A DNA stretch of 64,000 nucleotides from NCBI RefSeq assembly GCF_016834455.1, contig NZ_CP069213.1, positions 2,914,501-2,978,500 of the forward strand. The letters are read 5' to 3'. How positions within the stretch are numbered: position 1 is the stretch's first letter; every line of letters starts with the position of its first letter. Source of the DNA: Shewanella litorisediminis. Its GTDB lineage: Bacteria; Pseudomonadota; Gammaproteobacteria; Enterobacterales; Shewanellaceae. The notes beneath the pieces were generated by a model. It saw only the letters and a list, made by a program, of their open reading frames with translations, was not told the DNA's origin and did not search any database. Below, in pieces: positions 36,094 to 44,338 of the stretch. A program made the position numbers and the translations under genes.

Positions 36094-36420
36094 TTAATCC
36101 CACCACAGATCGTACAGGTCGGATACTTCCACTTTGGCCACTTTCTGGCCTTCAAGAAATGCCTTTACAGCGGCACGGTCTTCATCGGTGCACTTACCCA
36201 GTGATTGGGTGGCAATAATACCTTCCCAATCCTTGTGTCCGCCGCCGTGGAAGCCCAGCTTACGTGGCTCAATCACTTCGTCGATAAACTTATCCACCAG
36301 GGCATCAATTTCTGCCTCAGCAACACTGTCATCAAACACCCAGCGTACATCGAAACCCAGTTCCTGAAACTCGTCCACACGCAGCTTTTTACGAAGACGA
36401 CGGCTACGGTTTTTGGCCAT
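36094..36420 (-). CDS. yggL: YggL, DUF469 ribosome-associated protein
   Basis: Small basic-start, acidic-end protein. I start at ATG 36420 (MAKNRSRRLRKKLRVDEFQE), giving 108 aa, the E. coli length, with GAGGAAAT eight bases ahead; the frame extends to 36438. The end ELGKCTDEDR-type segment and terminal DLYDLWWD are conserved. E. coli YggL binds the 50S ribosomal subunit. Lies between trmB and glutaminase in one operon. Confidence 0.94.
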   Translation of the reverse strand: MAKNRSRRLRKKLRVDEFQELGFDVRWVFDDSVAEAEIDALVDKFIDEVIEPRKLGFHGGGHKDWEGIIATQSLGKCTDEDRAAVKAFLEGQKVAKVEVSDLYDLWWD

Positions 36421-36450
36421 GGTTATTTCCTCTTTCATGGATGGATAAAA

Positions 36451-37167
36451 TTATTCAACACGCTCAAACATCAGATCCCACACCCCGTGACCGAGGCGCT
36501 GACCGCGGTTTTCAAACTTGGTCAGTGGGCGATGATCAGGGCGTGGCACATAGGTTTGGGTATCAGATTGATTCTTATAACCCGGTGCAGCACTCATCAC
36601 CTCAAGCATATGCTCGGCGTAGTTTTCCCAGTCGGTGGCCATATGGAACACACCACCAATCTTGAGCTTGCGGCGCAAAAGCTCAACAAACTCCGGCTGT
36701 ACTATGCGGCGCTTGTGGTGACGCTTCTTGTGCCATGGGTCCGGGAAAAACAGCTGCACCCGCGCCAATGAGCCATCGGGAATGGCGTTTTCCAGCACTT
36801 CAACCGCATCGTGGTGGTAAACCCTCAGGTTGGAGATCCCGGCATTGCCGGCCTCACCCAAACAGGCGCCCACACCCGGCTTGTGTACCTCAACCCCAAT
36901 AAAGTTGAGCTCAGGGGCATTGGCGGCCATTTCCACCAGAGAGGCGCCCATACCGAAGCCAATTTCAAGCACTGTATCAGCTTCTCGGCCAAATACTTCA
37001 GTAAAATTAATCGCCTGTGGGCTGTAGTCGAGACCCATGGTTGGCCAGAAGCTTTCCAGCGCCTTGGCCTGCCCGGTAGTAAGACGTCCTTCACGCAGAA
37101 CAAAGCTGCGTACCTTGCGAAGATAAACGCCATCCTCGTTAAATTCTGCGGTGGTTACTTCACTCAT
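36451..37167 (-). CDS. trmB: tRNA (guanine-N7-)-methyltransferase TrmB
   Basis: SAM-dependent enzyme making m7G46 in tRNA. 238 aa. SAM-binding motif [16 protein letters not shown] (about 65), the family signature [18 protein letters not shown] (about 148-165) and the C-terminal [17 protein letters not shown]. First gene of the minus-strand operon trmB-yggL-glutaminase, divergent from mutY, as in E. coli trmB/mutY. Confidence 0.96.
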   Translation of the reverse strand: MSEVTTAEFNEDGVYLRKVRSFVLREGRLTTGQAKALESFWPTMGLDYSPQAINFTEVFGREADTVLEIGFGMGASLVEMAANAPELNFIGVEVHKPGVGACLGEAGNAGISNLRVYHHDAVEVLENAIPDGSLARVQLFFPDPWHKKRHHKRRIVQPEFVELLRRKLKIGGVFHMATDWENYAEHMLEVMSAAPGYKNQSDTQTYVPRPDHRPLTKFENRGQRLGHGVWDLMFERVE

Positions 37168-37416
37168 TCTCGCCTCGCATGGCCCGCCACTGTGCTGCGC
37201 GCAGGCGCAAAAAGCAGGCTTGTAAAAACAGACAAATCAAAAAGAAGGGGCATTATCCAAAGTTATTCTTTGAGCGCAAGCCCCGAAGCTGAAAAAGTAT
37301 ACCAGTCGCAGCCCAAGCTGCCAGCGTCATGGCGCAACTTGGCGCCAACCCTTGTGACTGCCATCACTCACCGTTACACTGCCGAGCCATCAGCTTCAGA
37401 TTGGTTCACACTCTCC

Positions 37417-38523
37417 ATGCCCGAGCAAACAGCCCGCATTCCTTTTGGTCAGCGTATCGTCCTGTGGTACGACAAACACGGCCGCAAGAGCCTGCCATGG
37501 CAGCAAAACAAGACGCCCTATAAGGTGTGGGTATCTGAAATCATGCTGCAGCAAACCCAGGTAGCTACCGTTATCCCCTACTTCGAGCGCTTTATGGCAA
37601 GCTTCCCCACGGTGAACGACCTTGCCAACGCCCATGAAGATGAAGTGCTGCACCACTGGACCGGCCTTGGCTACTATGCCCGCGCCCGTAACCTGCACAA
37701 GGCCGCGCAAATTATCCGCGACAGCCACGGCGGCGAATTCCCGACCGACTTCGACGCCGTGCTGGCACTGCCCGGCATCGGCCGCTCCACCGCGGGTGCC
37801 GTGCTGTCATTATCTCTGGGGCAACATCATCCCATTCTCGATGGCAATTTAAAAAGGGTGCTGGCGCGCCACGGCGCCATCGAAGGCTGGCCCGGTGAGA
37901 AACGGGTCGATACCGCCCTGTGGCAGCTCACCGAAGCGCTTACGCCCAGGGAAGACATACAAAAGTACAATCAGGCCATGATGGATATGGGGGCCAATAT
38001 CTGCACCCGCAGCCGCCCCAAGTGTGGCGAGTGCCCGGTTGCCATCGACTGCAAGGCTCAGCTTGCAGGCCGTCAGGGCGAGTTCCCCGGTAAAAAGCCC
38101 AAAAAGACCATTCCCGCCCGGGAAGGCTGGATGCTTATTTTGCAGCAAGCTGACACGGTCAAGCTTATCAAGCGCCCACCCAGTGGCATTTGGGGCGGGC
38201 TCTGGTGCTTCCCCCAGTTTGACAGCCGGCAGGCGCTTCATGCCTTTGTCGAAGCCAATGGTTTGGATTCAGAAAATCTCACCCTGCTCGATGGCTTTCG
38301 CCACACCTTTAGCCACTTCCATCTTGACATTCAGCCGGTCAAACTGCGCCTTGGCAGCACACAGACAGAGGCGCTTATCATGGAAGATAACCTGAGTCTC
38401 TGGTATAACCTCCTCCAAGGCGAAAATCTTGGGCTTGCCGCCGCCACCGAGCGCATTCTGGCAAGCCTTGTAAGCGAACTTAAGCAAGAATCCGGCGGCA
38501 GCGCTGCCGCCCACAAGGAGTAA
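37417..38523 (+). CDS. mutY: Adenine DNA glycosylase MutY
   Basis: Excises adenine mispaired with 8-oxoguanine. 368 aa from ATG 37417; the frame is open far upstream but that part overlaps trmB. Catalytic Glu in [13 protein letters not shown] (about 42), helix-hairpin-helix [14 protein letters not shown] and catalytic Asp in [12 protein letters not shown]. Four cysteines of the 4Fe-4S loop in [17 protein letters not shown], spacing C-x6-C-x2-C-x5-C. The C-terminal third is the Nudix-like 8-oxoG recognition domain. Three bases before yggX. Confidence 0.96.
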   Translation: MPEQTARIPFGQRIVLWYDKHGRKSLPWQQNKTPYKVWVSEIMLQQTQVATVIPYFERFMASFPTVNDLANAHEDEVLHHWTGLGYYARARNLHKAAQIIRDSHGGEFPTDFDAVLALPGIGRSTAGAVLSLSLGQHHPILDGNLKRVLARHGAIEGWPGEKRVDTALWQLTEALTPREDIQKYNQAMMDMGANICTRSRPKCGECPVAIDCKAQLAGRQGEFPGKKPKKTIPAREGWMLILQQADTVKLIKRPPSGIWGGLWCFPQFDSRQALHAFVEANGLDSENLTLLDGFRHTFSHFHLDIQPVKLRLGSTQTEALIMEDNLSLWYNLLQGENLGLAAATERILASLVSELKQESGGSAAAHKE

Positions 38524-38526
38524 AAC

Positions 38527-38802
38527 ATGGCCCGTACCGTTCAGTGTGTGTATCTGGGTAAAGAAGCCGAAGGTCTGGATTTCCAGCTCTACCCCGGCGA
38601 ACTCGGCAAGCGCATTTTCGACACCATCAGCAAAGAAGCCTGGGGCGAGTGGCAGAAAAAGCAGACCATGCTTATCAACGAGAAAAAATTGAACATGATG
38701 AACATGGACCATCGCAAGCTGCTCGAAGAGCAAATGCAGCTGTTCCTGTTCGAAGGCAAGGATGTTGAAATCGAAGGCTTTGTCCCTCCCAAGCCGGAAT
38801 GA
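38527..38802 (+). CDS. yggX: Fe(II)-trafficking protein YggX
   Basis: 91-aa protein protecting iron-sulfur clusters from oxidative damage. Begins [20 protein letters not shown] with the conserved Cys7 and ends [20 protein letters not shown] overlaps the mutY stop, so it is coupled to mutY, whose cluster it may help maintain. In E. coli mltC follows; here an accessory interval does. Confidence 0.95.
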   Translation: MARTVQCVYLGKEAEGLDFQLYPGELGKRIFDTISKEAWGEWQKKQTMLINEKKLNMMNMDHRKLLEEQMQLFLFEGKDVEIEGFVPPKPE

Positions 38803-38859
38803 TTCAGGGATGAATCGGTAACATCCTTTTTAATGCTGTCCTCGGCATGGCATGACTCT

Positions 38860-38882
38860 AAAGGCCCTCGCGGGCCTTTTTG
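38860..38882 (+). terminator. Terminator of mutY-yggX
   Basis: AAAGGCCC, short loop, GGGCCTTT then T-run. Confidence 0.85.
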
Positions 38883-38956
38883 CTATCTGCGAACTTGGAT
38901 GCAGGTGAAATCCTGCGGAATTTTTCAGTGTAAACCCTGCGGGTTTTATTGAGAGT

Positions 38957-39204
38957 GTCGCTTTGCCAGCGACTTAAGGTCGTGGGTTTCCTACCCACAC
39001 CCGGGGAAAGGGGGCCGTATTGACTGCCCCCTTATCCAATCCCCCAGCGACCCCAGACAAAGCCGGACACTTTGGCCTTATGGGCTGAAAACGGCCACCG
39101 CGACCGACTCGCTCCCAGCTCGACGGTCTCTGTCTCGGCTTCCATGCCTCGACTTGCCCGTTTCACTCCGCCCAACGCCCAAAGCGGCTTCGATGGGGGG
39201 TTGG
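38957..39204 (+). repeat. Structured repeat, left inverted copy (about 248 bp)
   Basis: Homologous to 40054-40295 read in reverse complement. The best-conserved core (38979-39053) differs from its partner at about seven of 76 positions. Three hairpins are visible in order: GTCGC-TTTGCCA-GCGAC at 38957-38973, GTGGGT-TTCCT-ACCCAC at about 38982-38998, and GGGGGC...GCCCCC at about 39011-39031. Beyond the core only patches match (CTGTCTCGGC, CTCGAC, CGGCTTCGA). No protein frame inside is credible. Confidence 0.85.
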
Positions 39205-39257
39205 ATGCGTGCAATCTACAAGTGACGTTTTATGCCAGTACGATATTTTTTAACGCA

Positions 39258-39932
39258 TCAATCAGCCGACGTGTCAGTGGTCGGCTGAATTGACTTGATA
39301 TGAGTTTCGTTGATTTGATCTATGATTGCTTGAGCTTGCTGAATTCCTTGCTGAGATACATTGAAGAATTTCCAAGTGTCCCTCAAGCATAGCGCCAGCA
39401 AATTCACAGCCTGCTCAAAAAACATTATGGTTTTATCGTCTTCTGAGATTGTCCCAAGATAAGCATTATTATCTTTAGAATGAAACTCAATTAAGGACGA
39501 TAAATTACCGTGGCTATGCAGCGATAATGCCTTGTAGTACCCATTAAATAAATCAGATAGGCCGGCTTTGCTAAAACGTTTGTTGACAGGTAAGAACTTA
39601 CCAATTGATTTGTAATAGTCAGACCTTTCTTTGTCGACACCCTTACTAATCTCATGCAACTGCCAATAAAGCGATTGGGTCATATCTTCACAATGGGCGG
39701 AGTCTTCAATGCATGAAATCATGTCTGCGTAGGACTCCAGTGCTGTTCTTAAAATCACAGGTGCGCTAGAAATTCGATTCTGATTTAGCAGTAAAACAGC
39801 ATCGAGGCAAAGCTCACTTATACGAGTGGTAAGTAGCAAAATATATTTTTCTTGGAGCGTATTGTATTCGAGTCCATCAAGTTCAGACTCTCTAAGCTTT
39901 AGCAATGACACCCAATTTTCAACAGTGCTCAT
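39258..39932 (-). CDS. Orphan protein, DUF5677-like, inside the inverted repeats
   Basis: 224-aa soluble, helix-rich protein. The segment RISSAPVILRTALESYADMI (about 53-72) and the ADMISCIED-like continuation resemble DUF5677, a family of unknown function often seen in accessory regions; I cannot be certain. No signal peptide or membrane segment. Its base composition is clearly AT-richer than all neighbouring genes (many AAA, TTA, ATA codons), pointing to horizontal acquisition. The ribosome site is weak. A stem (TCAGCCGAC / GTCGGCTGA) overlaps the stop and is followed on the minus strand by a T-poor, A-rich stretch. Confidence 0.72.
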   Translation of the reverse strand: MSTVENWVSLLKLRESELDGLEYNTLQEKYILLLTTRISELCLDAVLLLNQNRISSAPVILRTALESYADMISCIEDSAHCEDMTQSLYWQLHEISKGVDKERSDYYKSIGKFLPVNKRFSKAGLSDLFNGYYKALSLHSHGNLSSLIEFHSKDNNAYLGTISEDDKTIMFFEQAVNLLALCLRDTWKFFNVSQQGIQQAQAIIDQINETHIKSIQPTTDTSAD

Positions 39933-40701
39933 ACTTTCTAGAACTCATAACATTTTATTCATACGATCATACAAAGTTACCCTAGCTTGCAAGCTTGCCT
40001 CACCTTGTAAGGTATATTTTTCAATCCGCTATCACCGTCTGCCGAGGGTTACACCAATCCCGCTCGAAGCGGCCGCGGGGAGTTTGAGCGTATGGCGTTG
40101 CCGAGACAGGGATGTCGAGGCGCGAGAGTCGAGCAGGATGCGAGTCTCTCGTGTAGCCAAATGCGCTCACACTACCAAGGGGCCTTCCGCTTCGTTGCGG
40201 GTCGCAGGGGGATTGGACAAGGGGGCCAGTCGATACGGCCCCCTTTCCCCGGGTGTGGGTCGGAGACCCACGACTTTTGGTCACTTGCAAAGTGACTATC
40301 CAAACCAACGCCCTCGCGGGCAAACCAAACCCGGTTCAAGGCAACGCCTTGGATAAACTCTGCAGAGGAAGAAAGGATGGGAGAAAAGCCCGCAATCCCT
40401 TGCTGCCGCGCATCAAATCCACTGACGCCACAGTGGGAAAAGCATTACACAAGCAACACCTTAACCATTGTTTTAATTTGCAATATAGAGCTAAAGACAC
40501 ACTACAGCATGGCGAAATAACCGGCAAGCTCTGGCAGCAATGCGATTGAAAAGGTAGGGCATATACAGAAAACAAGAAAGAATGGAAAACAGATGAAATG
40601 AAACGTGAATGAATGCAGGTAGGGCAGAGAAGAAACCGTAAACAAAGCCGCCCTGCCGTCGGCGATACGGCCCCATACGTCGGGGCACGCCTGCTTGAAT
40701 G
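39933..40701. other. Long gene-free interval after the DUF5677-like gene
   Basis: About 770 bases: 120 bases of AT-rich upstream DNA of the DUF5677-like gene, the right repeat copy (40054-40295), then some 400 bases where I find no gene, hairpin or promoter I would defend. Short frames here have no ribosome site or homology. Confidence 0.5.
40054..40295 (-). repeat. Structured repeat, right inverted copy (about 242 bp)
   Basis: Reverse complement of the left copy. Hairpins correspond: GTCAC-TTTGCAA-GTGAC (outer end, 40279-40295), GTGGGTC-TCC-GACCCAC, and GGGGGCC...GGCCCCC. In the outer hairpin a G-C pair of the left copy is A-T here, so both strands of the stem changed together. The core lies at 40199-40275. 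Confidence 0.85.
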
Positions 40702-41076
40702 CTAATCCGTGTAGCCTTTACGAACCAAAGAGAAACCAACCACACACTTGGTAAATTCTCCCTGGCCAGGCTGATACCTGAATGCCACCTTCACATTCGG
40801 GTTATCCAAGGCTCTTTGCAGCACAGCAACCTGATCATCATTCAATATCCGACTGCCGCAAGAAACACCTCCCCAGCGGTACTCCTCGTAAACACCCGAG
40901 GATATCTTGGTGAGAGCCTTACCGTGGTACTGCAAGTACTTATCTGCACTGGTGGTGTTTATCTCAAGAAATACCAGCGGGAATTCCTCGGTATCAAAAT
41001 CTTCGGCCAGCACAGCGGTGGCGGATAATCCGTAAATCATCGCCGCCGACAAGCCCATCAGTTTTACTGTTTTCAT
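40702..41076 (-). CDS. Exported protein of unknown function, 124 aa
   Basis: Signal peptide MKTVKLMGLSAAMIYGLSATAVLA, then about 100 residues with two cysteines (VSCGSRIL and FTKCVVGF) that could pair in the periplasm. No family recognised. Ribosome site GGAGGT five bases before the ATG is very good, which supports expression. Alone, next to the accessory interval; ordinary composition, so not obviously part of it. Confidence 0.75.
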   Translation of the reverse strand: MKTVKLMGLSAAMIYGLSATAVLAEDFDTEEFPLVFLEINTTSADKYLQYHGKALTKISSGVYEEYRWGGVSCGSRILNDDQVAVLQRALDNPNVKVAFRYQPGQGEFTKCVVGFSLVRKGYTD

Positions 41077-41315
41077 CTTTGACCTCCATTTATATCAGCT
41101 CCTGTTAAAGCAGATTAAAGGTAGGTCTGATGCAGTGGATTCGCCAGTTTGCAAGGGACTCAGCGCCGCTTGCAAAGCAAAGGCCCCGGGCGTTTTTGCG
41201 GATGAACTGCCTGACCCAACAACTCTTTTTCCGGGCAGGGCAGCGACAATGTTTGACGGAAATTTATTCCGCAGGACATCAAAAAGGTGTCGCGGGTGTG
41301 GCACACAGACGCACA

Positions 41316-42155
41316 CTAGTTATTTGCAGCATCCTTACCCTTTGGTGTATCAAGCGTGATGCGAACCCTGTCATTGAGACGGTACCGGTCAAAAACGTCA
41401 GCGTAATGCTTGCGGATAAGCCGCTCAATCAAGCCTGAATCCCGGGCTTGGGTTAAAGCCTTTGTCATAGGGGCCTGCAGCGCAGATTGAGGGCTTAAGT
41501 AAAACACAAAGTCGCTATCGTAAATCAGCACAAGCCCCCTCTCCACTTCCAGATCAGGGTAGATGGGCGCTTCTGTCACTATTTCATTTACGCCCCTGCT
41601 GAAGTAGTCAACGCCACGGTTACCTTTCGCCACCTGCTTGTAAAGCACTCGCCAGTCACCTTTAAGCTCAGTCACTGGCAACAGGTTATGGTGCCACACG
41701 GACGCATCAAACCACCCTATACCAAAGCCCGCGACTTTATTGAGCGCACGGAAATCCTCAAGGTTTTTCACCCTGTCGTAAACCCACTGCTGCCCCTGGG
41801 GAATAAACAAAATTCGATTGCCAATCAATCCATTGGTCAGGCCCACTGGAACCCGATGAAGACGGCTGTCTCGCGCCTCACCCGGCAAAAACCAGTGCAC
41901 ATCCAGCTTGCCAGACTCCAGCATCAGATTGATGCGGGTCTGGGGCACATCGACTGCACTGATAATCTGCAGCTCATGGCCCTGCAATCTGAAGGCTTCT
42001 ATCAGCAATTCATGAAAAAACGCGTGGGTATTGTCGGAAAAGCTCGCCATTCGCACTGTGATTTGCGCCGAAGAGACCTGACTGGCATAGCTCCACAGGC
42101 TCAAGACCAGCATCCATCCGAGCAACCTGCGAAACGCGATGGAAAACCTTTGCAT
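41316..42155 (-). CDS. Orphan extracellular solute-binding protein (family 3-like)
   Basis: 279 aa with a signal peptide ending near QVSSA (about 30). The two-lobe binding fold is suggested by ITVRMASFSDNTHAFFHELLIEAFRLQG, a GKLDVHWFLPGEARD segment and the later SALQAPMTKALTQARDSGLIERLIRKHY ending typical of SBP_bac_3 domains. No transporter genes are adjacent, so it may be a sensor-like or free-standing binding protein rather than part of an ABC importer. Ligand unknown. Confidence 0.78.
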   Translation of the reverse strand: MQRFSIAFRRLLGWMLVLSLWSYASQVSSAQITVRMASFSDNTHAFFHELLIEAFRLQGHELQIISAVDVPQTRINLMLESGKLDVHWFLPGEARDSRLHRVPVGLTNGLIGNRILFIPQGQQWVYDRVKNLEDFRALNKVAGFGIGWFDASVWHHNLLPVTELKGDWRVLYKQVAKGNRGVDYFSRGVNEIVTEAPIYPDLEVERGLVLIYDSDFVFYLSPQSALQAPMTKALTQARDSGLIERLIRKHYADVFDRYRLNDRVRITLDTPKGKDAANN

Positions 42156-42277
42156 GTCTTTGACTCTGTATTCTTGTTGGCTGCCTACAAGCTAGTCCAT
42201 AGGTATACCCGGGTCAAAAACTGACAGGCCAAAACCATCCATGGATCACCTTCTTTACCGGGTAGCCCGGTTCAGTC

Positions 42278-42910
42278 TTACTCATCCTTGTAGCCGGTGA
42301 TCATAGCCTTGACCAAATTTTCGCCGTGGGCACGGGATGAAAAATACACGCCAGCCACATGCGCCAACACCAGCAAAAGGGTGAAATTGACAAAGAACTC
42401 GTGAAGTTCTTCCCAGAACTCTTCATCCGGGTGTTCTTTACCGCCCTGTTTGTCGTGGTCTTTATCATGGTCGTAGCCATCATCGACAACAGTGGCTGGC
42501 TGATACACCTCTTGCCCCCGGGAATCCACGGCAAGCGGCCCCTTGCCTTCAAAGCCGTAGGTTTTAAGCCCGGTAAATCCAGTCATGGCAATGCTTAACA
42601 GCAGGGCTATCACCATGAGTCCACCGGCGGGATTATGACCACGGTAGTGCGTCACATTCCCCGCCATCAATCCCTTGAGGTATGTGATGGCAGCTGCCGG
42701 TGAGCGCACAAAGTCGCTGAACCTGGCATGCTTGCTGCCTATAACGCCCCACAGGATGCGAGCCAGCAACAGCCCCATTATCAGGTAACCGCTGTATACA
42801 TGCAGGCTTTCCCATTCATCTCCACTGAGGTAGCTGGTAAGAAAGGCGGCAACCAAAAGCCAGTGAAAGCACCGTACCACCCAGTCCCAAACATACACTT
42901 TGCCATTCAT
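42278..42910 (-). CDS. Cytochrome b561-family membrane protein
   Basis: Di-heme b-type cytochrome of about 210 aa with four membrane helices. Likely heme ligands: FHWLLVAAF (helix 1), LHVYSGYLIMG (helix 2), and HEFFVNFTLLLVLAHVAGVYF (helix 4). It begins VYVWDWVVRCFHW, as in Ni/Fe-hydrogenase-type b subunits. A charged His/Asp/Lys loop (DDGYDHDKDHDKQGGKEH, about 144-161) lies between helices 3 and 4. Start is ATG 42910; an ATG at 42925 is possible. Electron partner unknown. Divergent from a membrane-anchored LuxR-type regulator. Confidence 0.87.
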   Translation of the reverse strand: MNGKVYVWDWVVRCFHWLLVAAFLTSYLSGDEWESLHVYSGYLIMGLLLARILWGVIGSKHARFSDFVRSPAAAITYLKGLMAGNVTHYRGHNPAGGLMVIALLLSIAMTGFTGLKTYGFEGKGPLAVDSRGQEVYQPATVVDDGYDHDKDHDKQGGKEHPDEEFWEELHEFFVNFTLLLVLAHVAGVYFSSRAHGENLVKAMITGYKDE

Positions 42911-43016
42911 CTCTTTCGCCCCCATCGATTGGCCTGATGCCGAATAAGCCCTATTATGAGGCGTGCAAGGCTACGCAGAAGTGGGCAAAGGCCTGATACT
43001 TATGGTGTTGGGACAT

Positions 43017-43547
43017 ATGCCCCATAGCCGTTTTCTGATTAAATCCGGAGGCCCCTTGAACCGGGACACTATTACCTTAGTCGTGCTGCTGCTCGTGATT
43101 GTTGCCAGTGGCAGCGATATCTATATGGACCTGAAGCAGGGTGTATCCATGATGCACCTGATTGAGGAAACCATAGTGCTTACGCTCGCAGGCCTGCTGC
43201 TGAGCTGGTTTTCACTGAGCTACAAGCGCCAGAAACGGCAAATACAGGAGTTGTCGCAGGAATTGCTTGAAGCCCGCAATCAGGCCCTGCCCACAAATGC
43301 GGCACTGCTGGAAGCCCGCCACCGCCTCGCGGACTTGATGGCCGTTCAGTTTGAAGCCTGGGAGCTGTCACCCAGCGAAAAAGAAGTGGGCATGTTGCTG
43401 CTGAAAGGATTGTCGTTAAAAGAGATTGCCCTGCTGAGGGGCACCGCCGAAAAGACCATTCGCCAGCAGGCCTCTGCCATTTATAAAAAAGCCGGCGTCG
43501 TAGGCAGACATGGCTTTGCCGCCTGGTTTATTGAAGACTTTCTCTAG
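43017..43547 (+). CDS. Membrane-anchored LuxR-type regulator
   Basis: About 176 aa. Two hydrophobic segments near the N-terminus (TITLVVLLLVIVASGSDIY and IVLTLAGLLLSWFSL) are followed by a charged coiled-coil linker (KRQKRQIQELSQELLEARNQ) and a C-terminal LuxR-like HTH: LSPSEKEVGMLLLKGLSLKEIALLRGTAEKTIRQQASAIYKKAG (motif spans about 125-170). No receiver domain. The start is uncertain: ATG 43017 has GGGAC ahead; ATG 43002 and GTG 42963 are alternatives. Divergent from the cytochrome, which it may control. Confidence 0.78.
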   Translation: MPHSRFLIKSGGPLNRDTITLVVLLLVIVASGSDIYMDLKQGVSMMHLIEETIVLTLAGLLLSWFSLSYKRQKRQIQELSQELLEARNQALPTNAALLEARHRLADLMAVQFEAWELSPSEKEVGMLLLKGLSLKEIALLRGTAEKTIRQQASAIYKKAGVVGRHGFAAWFIEDFL

Positions 43548-43600
43548 TCTTTAAATAGCCTATAACGTACAGAAAGAAGGCCGTTTACCGGGGCAACGCT

Positions 43601-44338
43601 TTACCAAGGGATAGCTGTACCATCATAAGCAAGGAAGCTGCCACTGTCGCAAACCTCAGCCCTCGCAATAATATCAATCAAATCAGCCGCTACCCGCTCA
43701 GGTAAAAACAGTTTTCCCTCGGGCACATTGGCTTGAAACGGCTCTGATAAGCGGGTCTTGGTGGTGCCGGGATGCAGCGCCAGTACCACGCCCTGTTTGA
43801 GGCAGCGTTGCCACTCCACCGCTAAGGTTTTAATCAGCATATTCAGCGCCGCCTTGGATGCCCGGTAACTGTACCAGCCCCCCAGGCGGTTATCACTGAT
43901 ACTGCCAACCCTGGCTGAAACCACCGCCATTTTCGGAGCCGAACTGAACTTCAATTTTGCGCTGAAGTGTTTGGCGAGCAGCAAGGTGGGCAAGGCATTC
44001 ACTTTCACATTGTGCAGGAAAAACTCCCCATCAAACTGCGAAAGGGATTTTTCCGGCCCTTTGCTGCCTGTGTGCAACATGCCCACGCAGTTGATAAGCC
44101 AGTCCAGAGTCCCGAAGCTTTCGCTTAACGCCTTTATCCCGCCCTCATCGGTTGCATCGAGTCGATGCCAGTTGACTCTGGCAATGTCACCATCGGGTGA
44201 CAGGGTGGCATAGAGCGACTCTGTGTTTGGGGGAGTATGGTAAGTGGCATGTACTTCGGCATCGGGAAACCTTGCCAGGGCTTGTTTAACCATGGCGTAC
44301 CCTATGCCGCCGCTGCCACCCACAATCAAAATCTTCAT
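43601..44338 (-). CDS. Short-chain dehydrogenase/reductase (C-factor type)
   Basis: 245-aa SDR. Rossmann motif MKILIVGGSGGIGYAMV at the start, NAG-like INCVGMLH at about 85, and the catalytic YxxxK in GGWYSYRASKAALNMLI (about 153). CsgA/C-factor-like SDRs have this layout. Start is ATG 44338, which overlaps the stop of the photolyase-like gene (TGATG) and has GGAG ahead. The coupling to an FeS photolyase suggests a shared light- or stress-related unit; substrate unknown. Confidence 0.88.
   Translation of the reverse strand: MKILIVGGSGGIGYAMVKQALARFPDAEVHATYHTPPNTESLYATLSPDGDIARVNWHRLDATDEGGIKALSESFGTLDWLINCVGMLHTGSKGPEKSLSQFDGEFFLHNVKVNALPTLLLAKHFSAKLKFSSAPKMAVVSARVGSISDNRLGGWYSYRASKAALNMLIKTLAVEWQRCLKQGVVLALHPGTTKTRLSEPFQANVPEGKLFLPERVAADLIDIIARAEVCDSGSFLAYDGTAIPW

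Larger units (their letters stand above)
38957..40295. mobile_element. Candidate accessory unit: inverted structured repeats around an orphan gene
   Basis: Two ~245-bp copies of one element face each other, with their strongest hairpin ends outward, and enclose 850 bases of AT-rich DNA holding one gene. The unit sits between yggX and unrelated genes, breaking the E. coli-like gene order. No transposase, integrase or target duplication is visible, so movement would need trans-acting help or simple recombination between repeats. The mobile interpretation is inference; the repeat pair itself is seen directly. Confidence 0.4.

Noticed and set aside
35413..36204. 263-codon plus-strand frame
   Set aside because: Antisense to glutaminase; no recognisable motif.
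36811..37416. N-terminal extension of mutY
   Set aside because: Overlaps trmB; MutY homology begins at the ATG at 37417.
40021..40323. 100-codon minus-strand frame inside the right repeat
   Set aside because: Made of repeat and hairpin sequence; the equivalent frame is not kept in the left copy.
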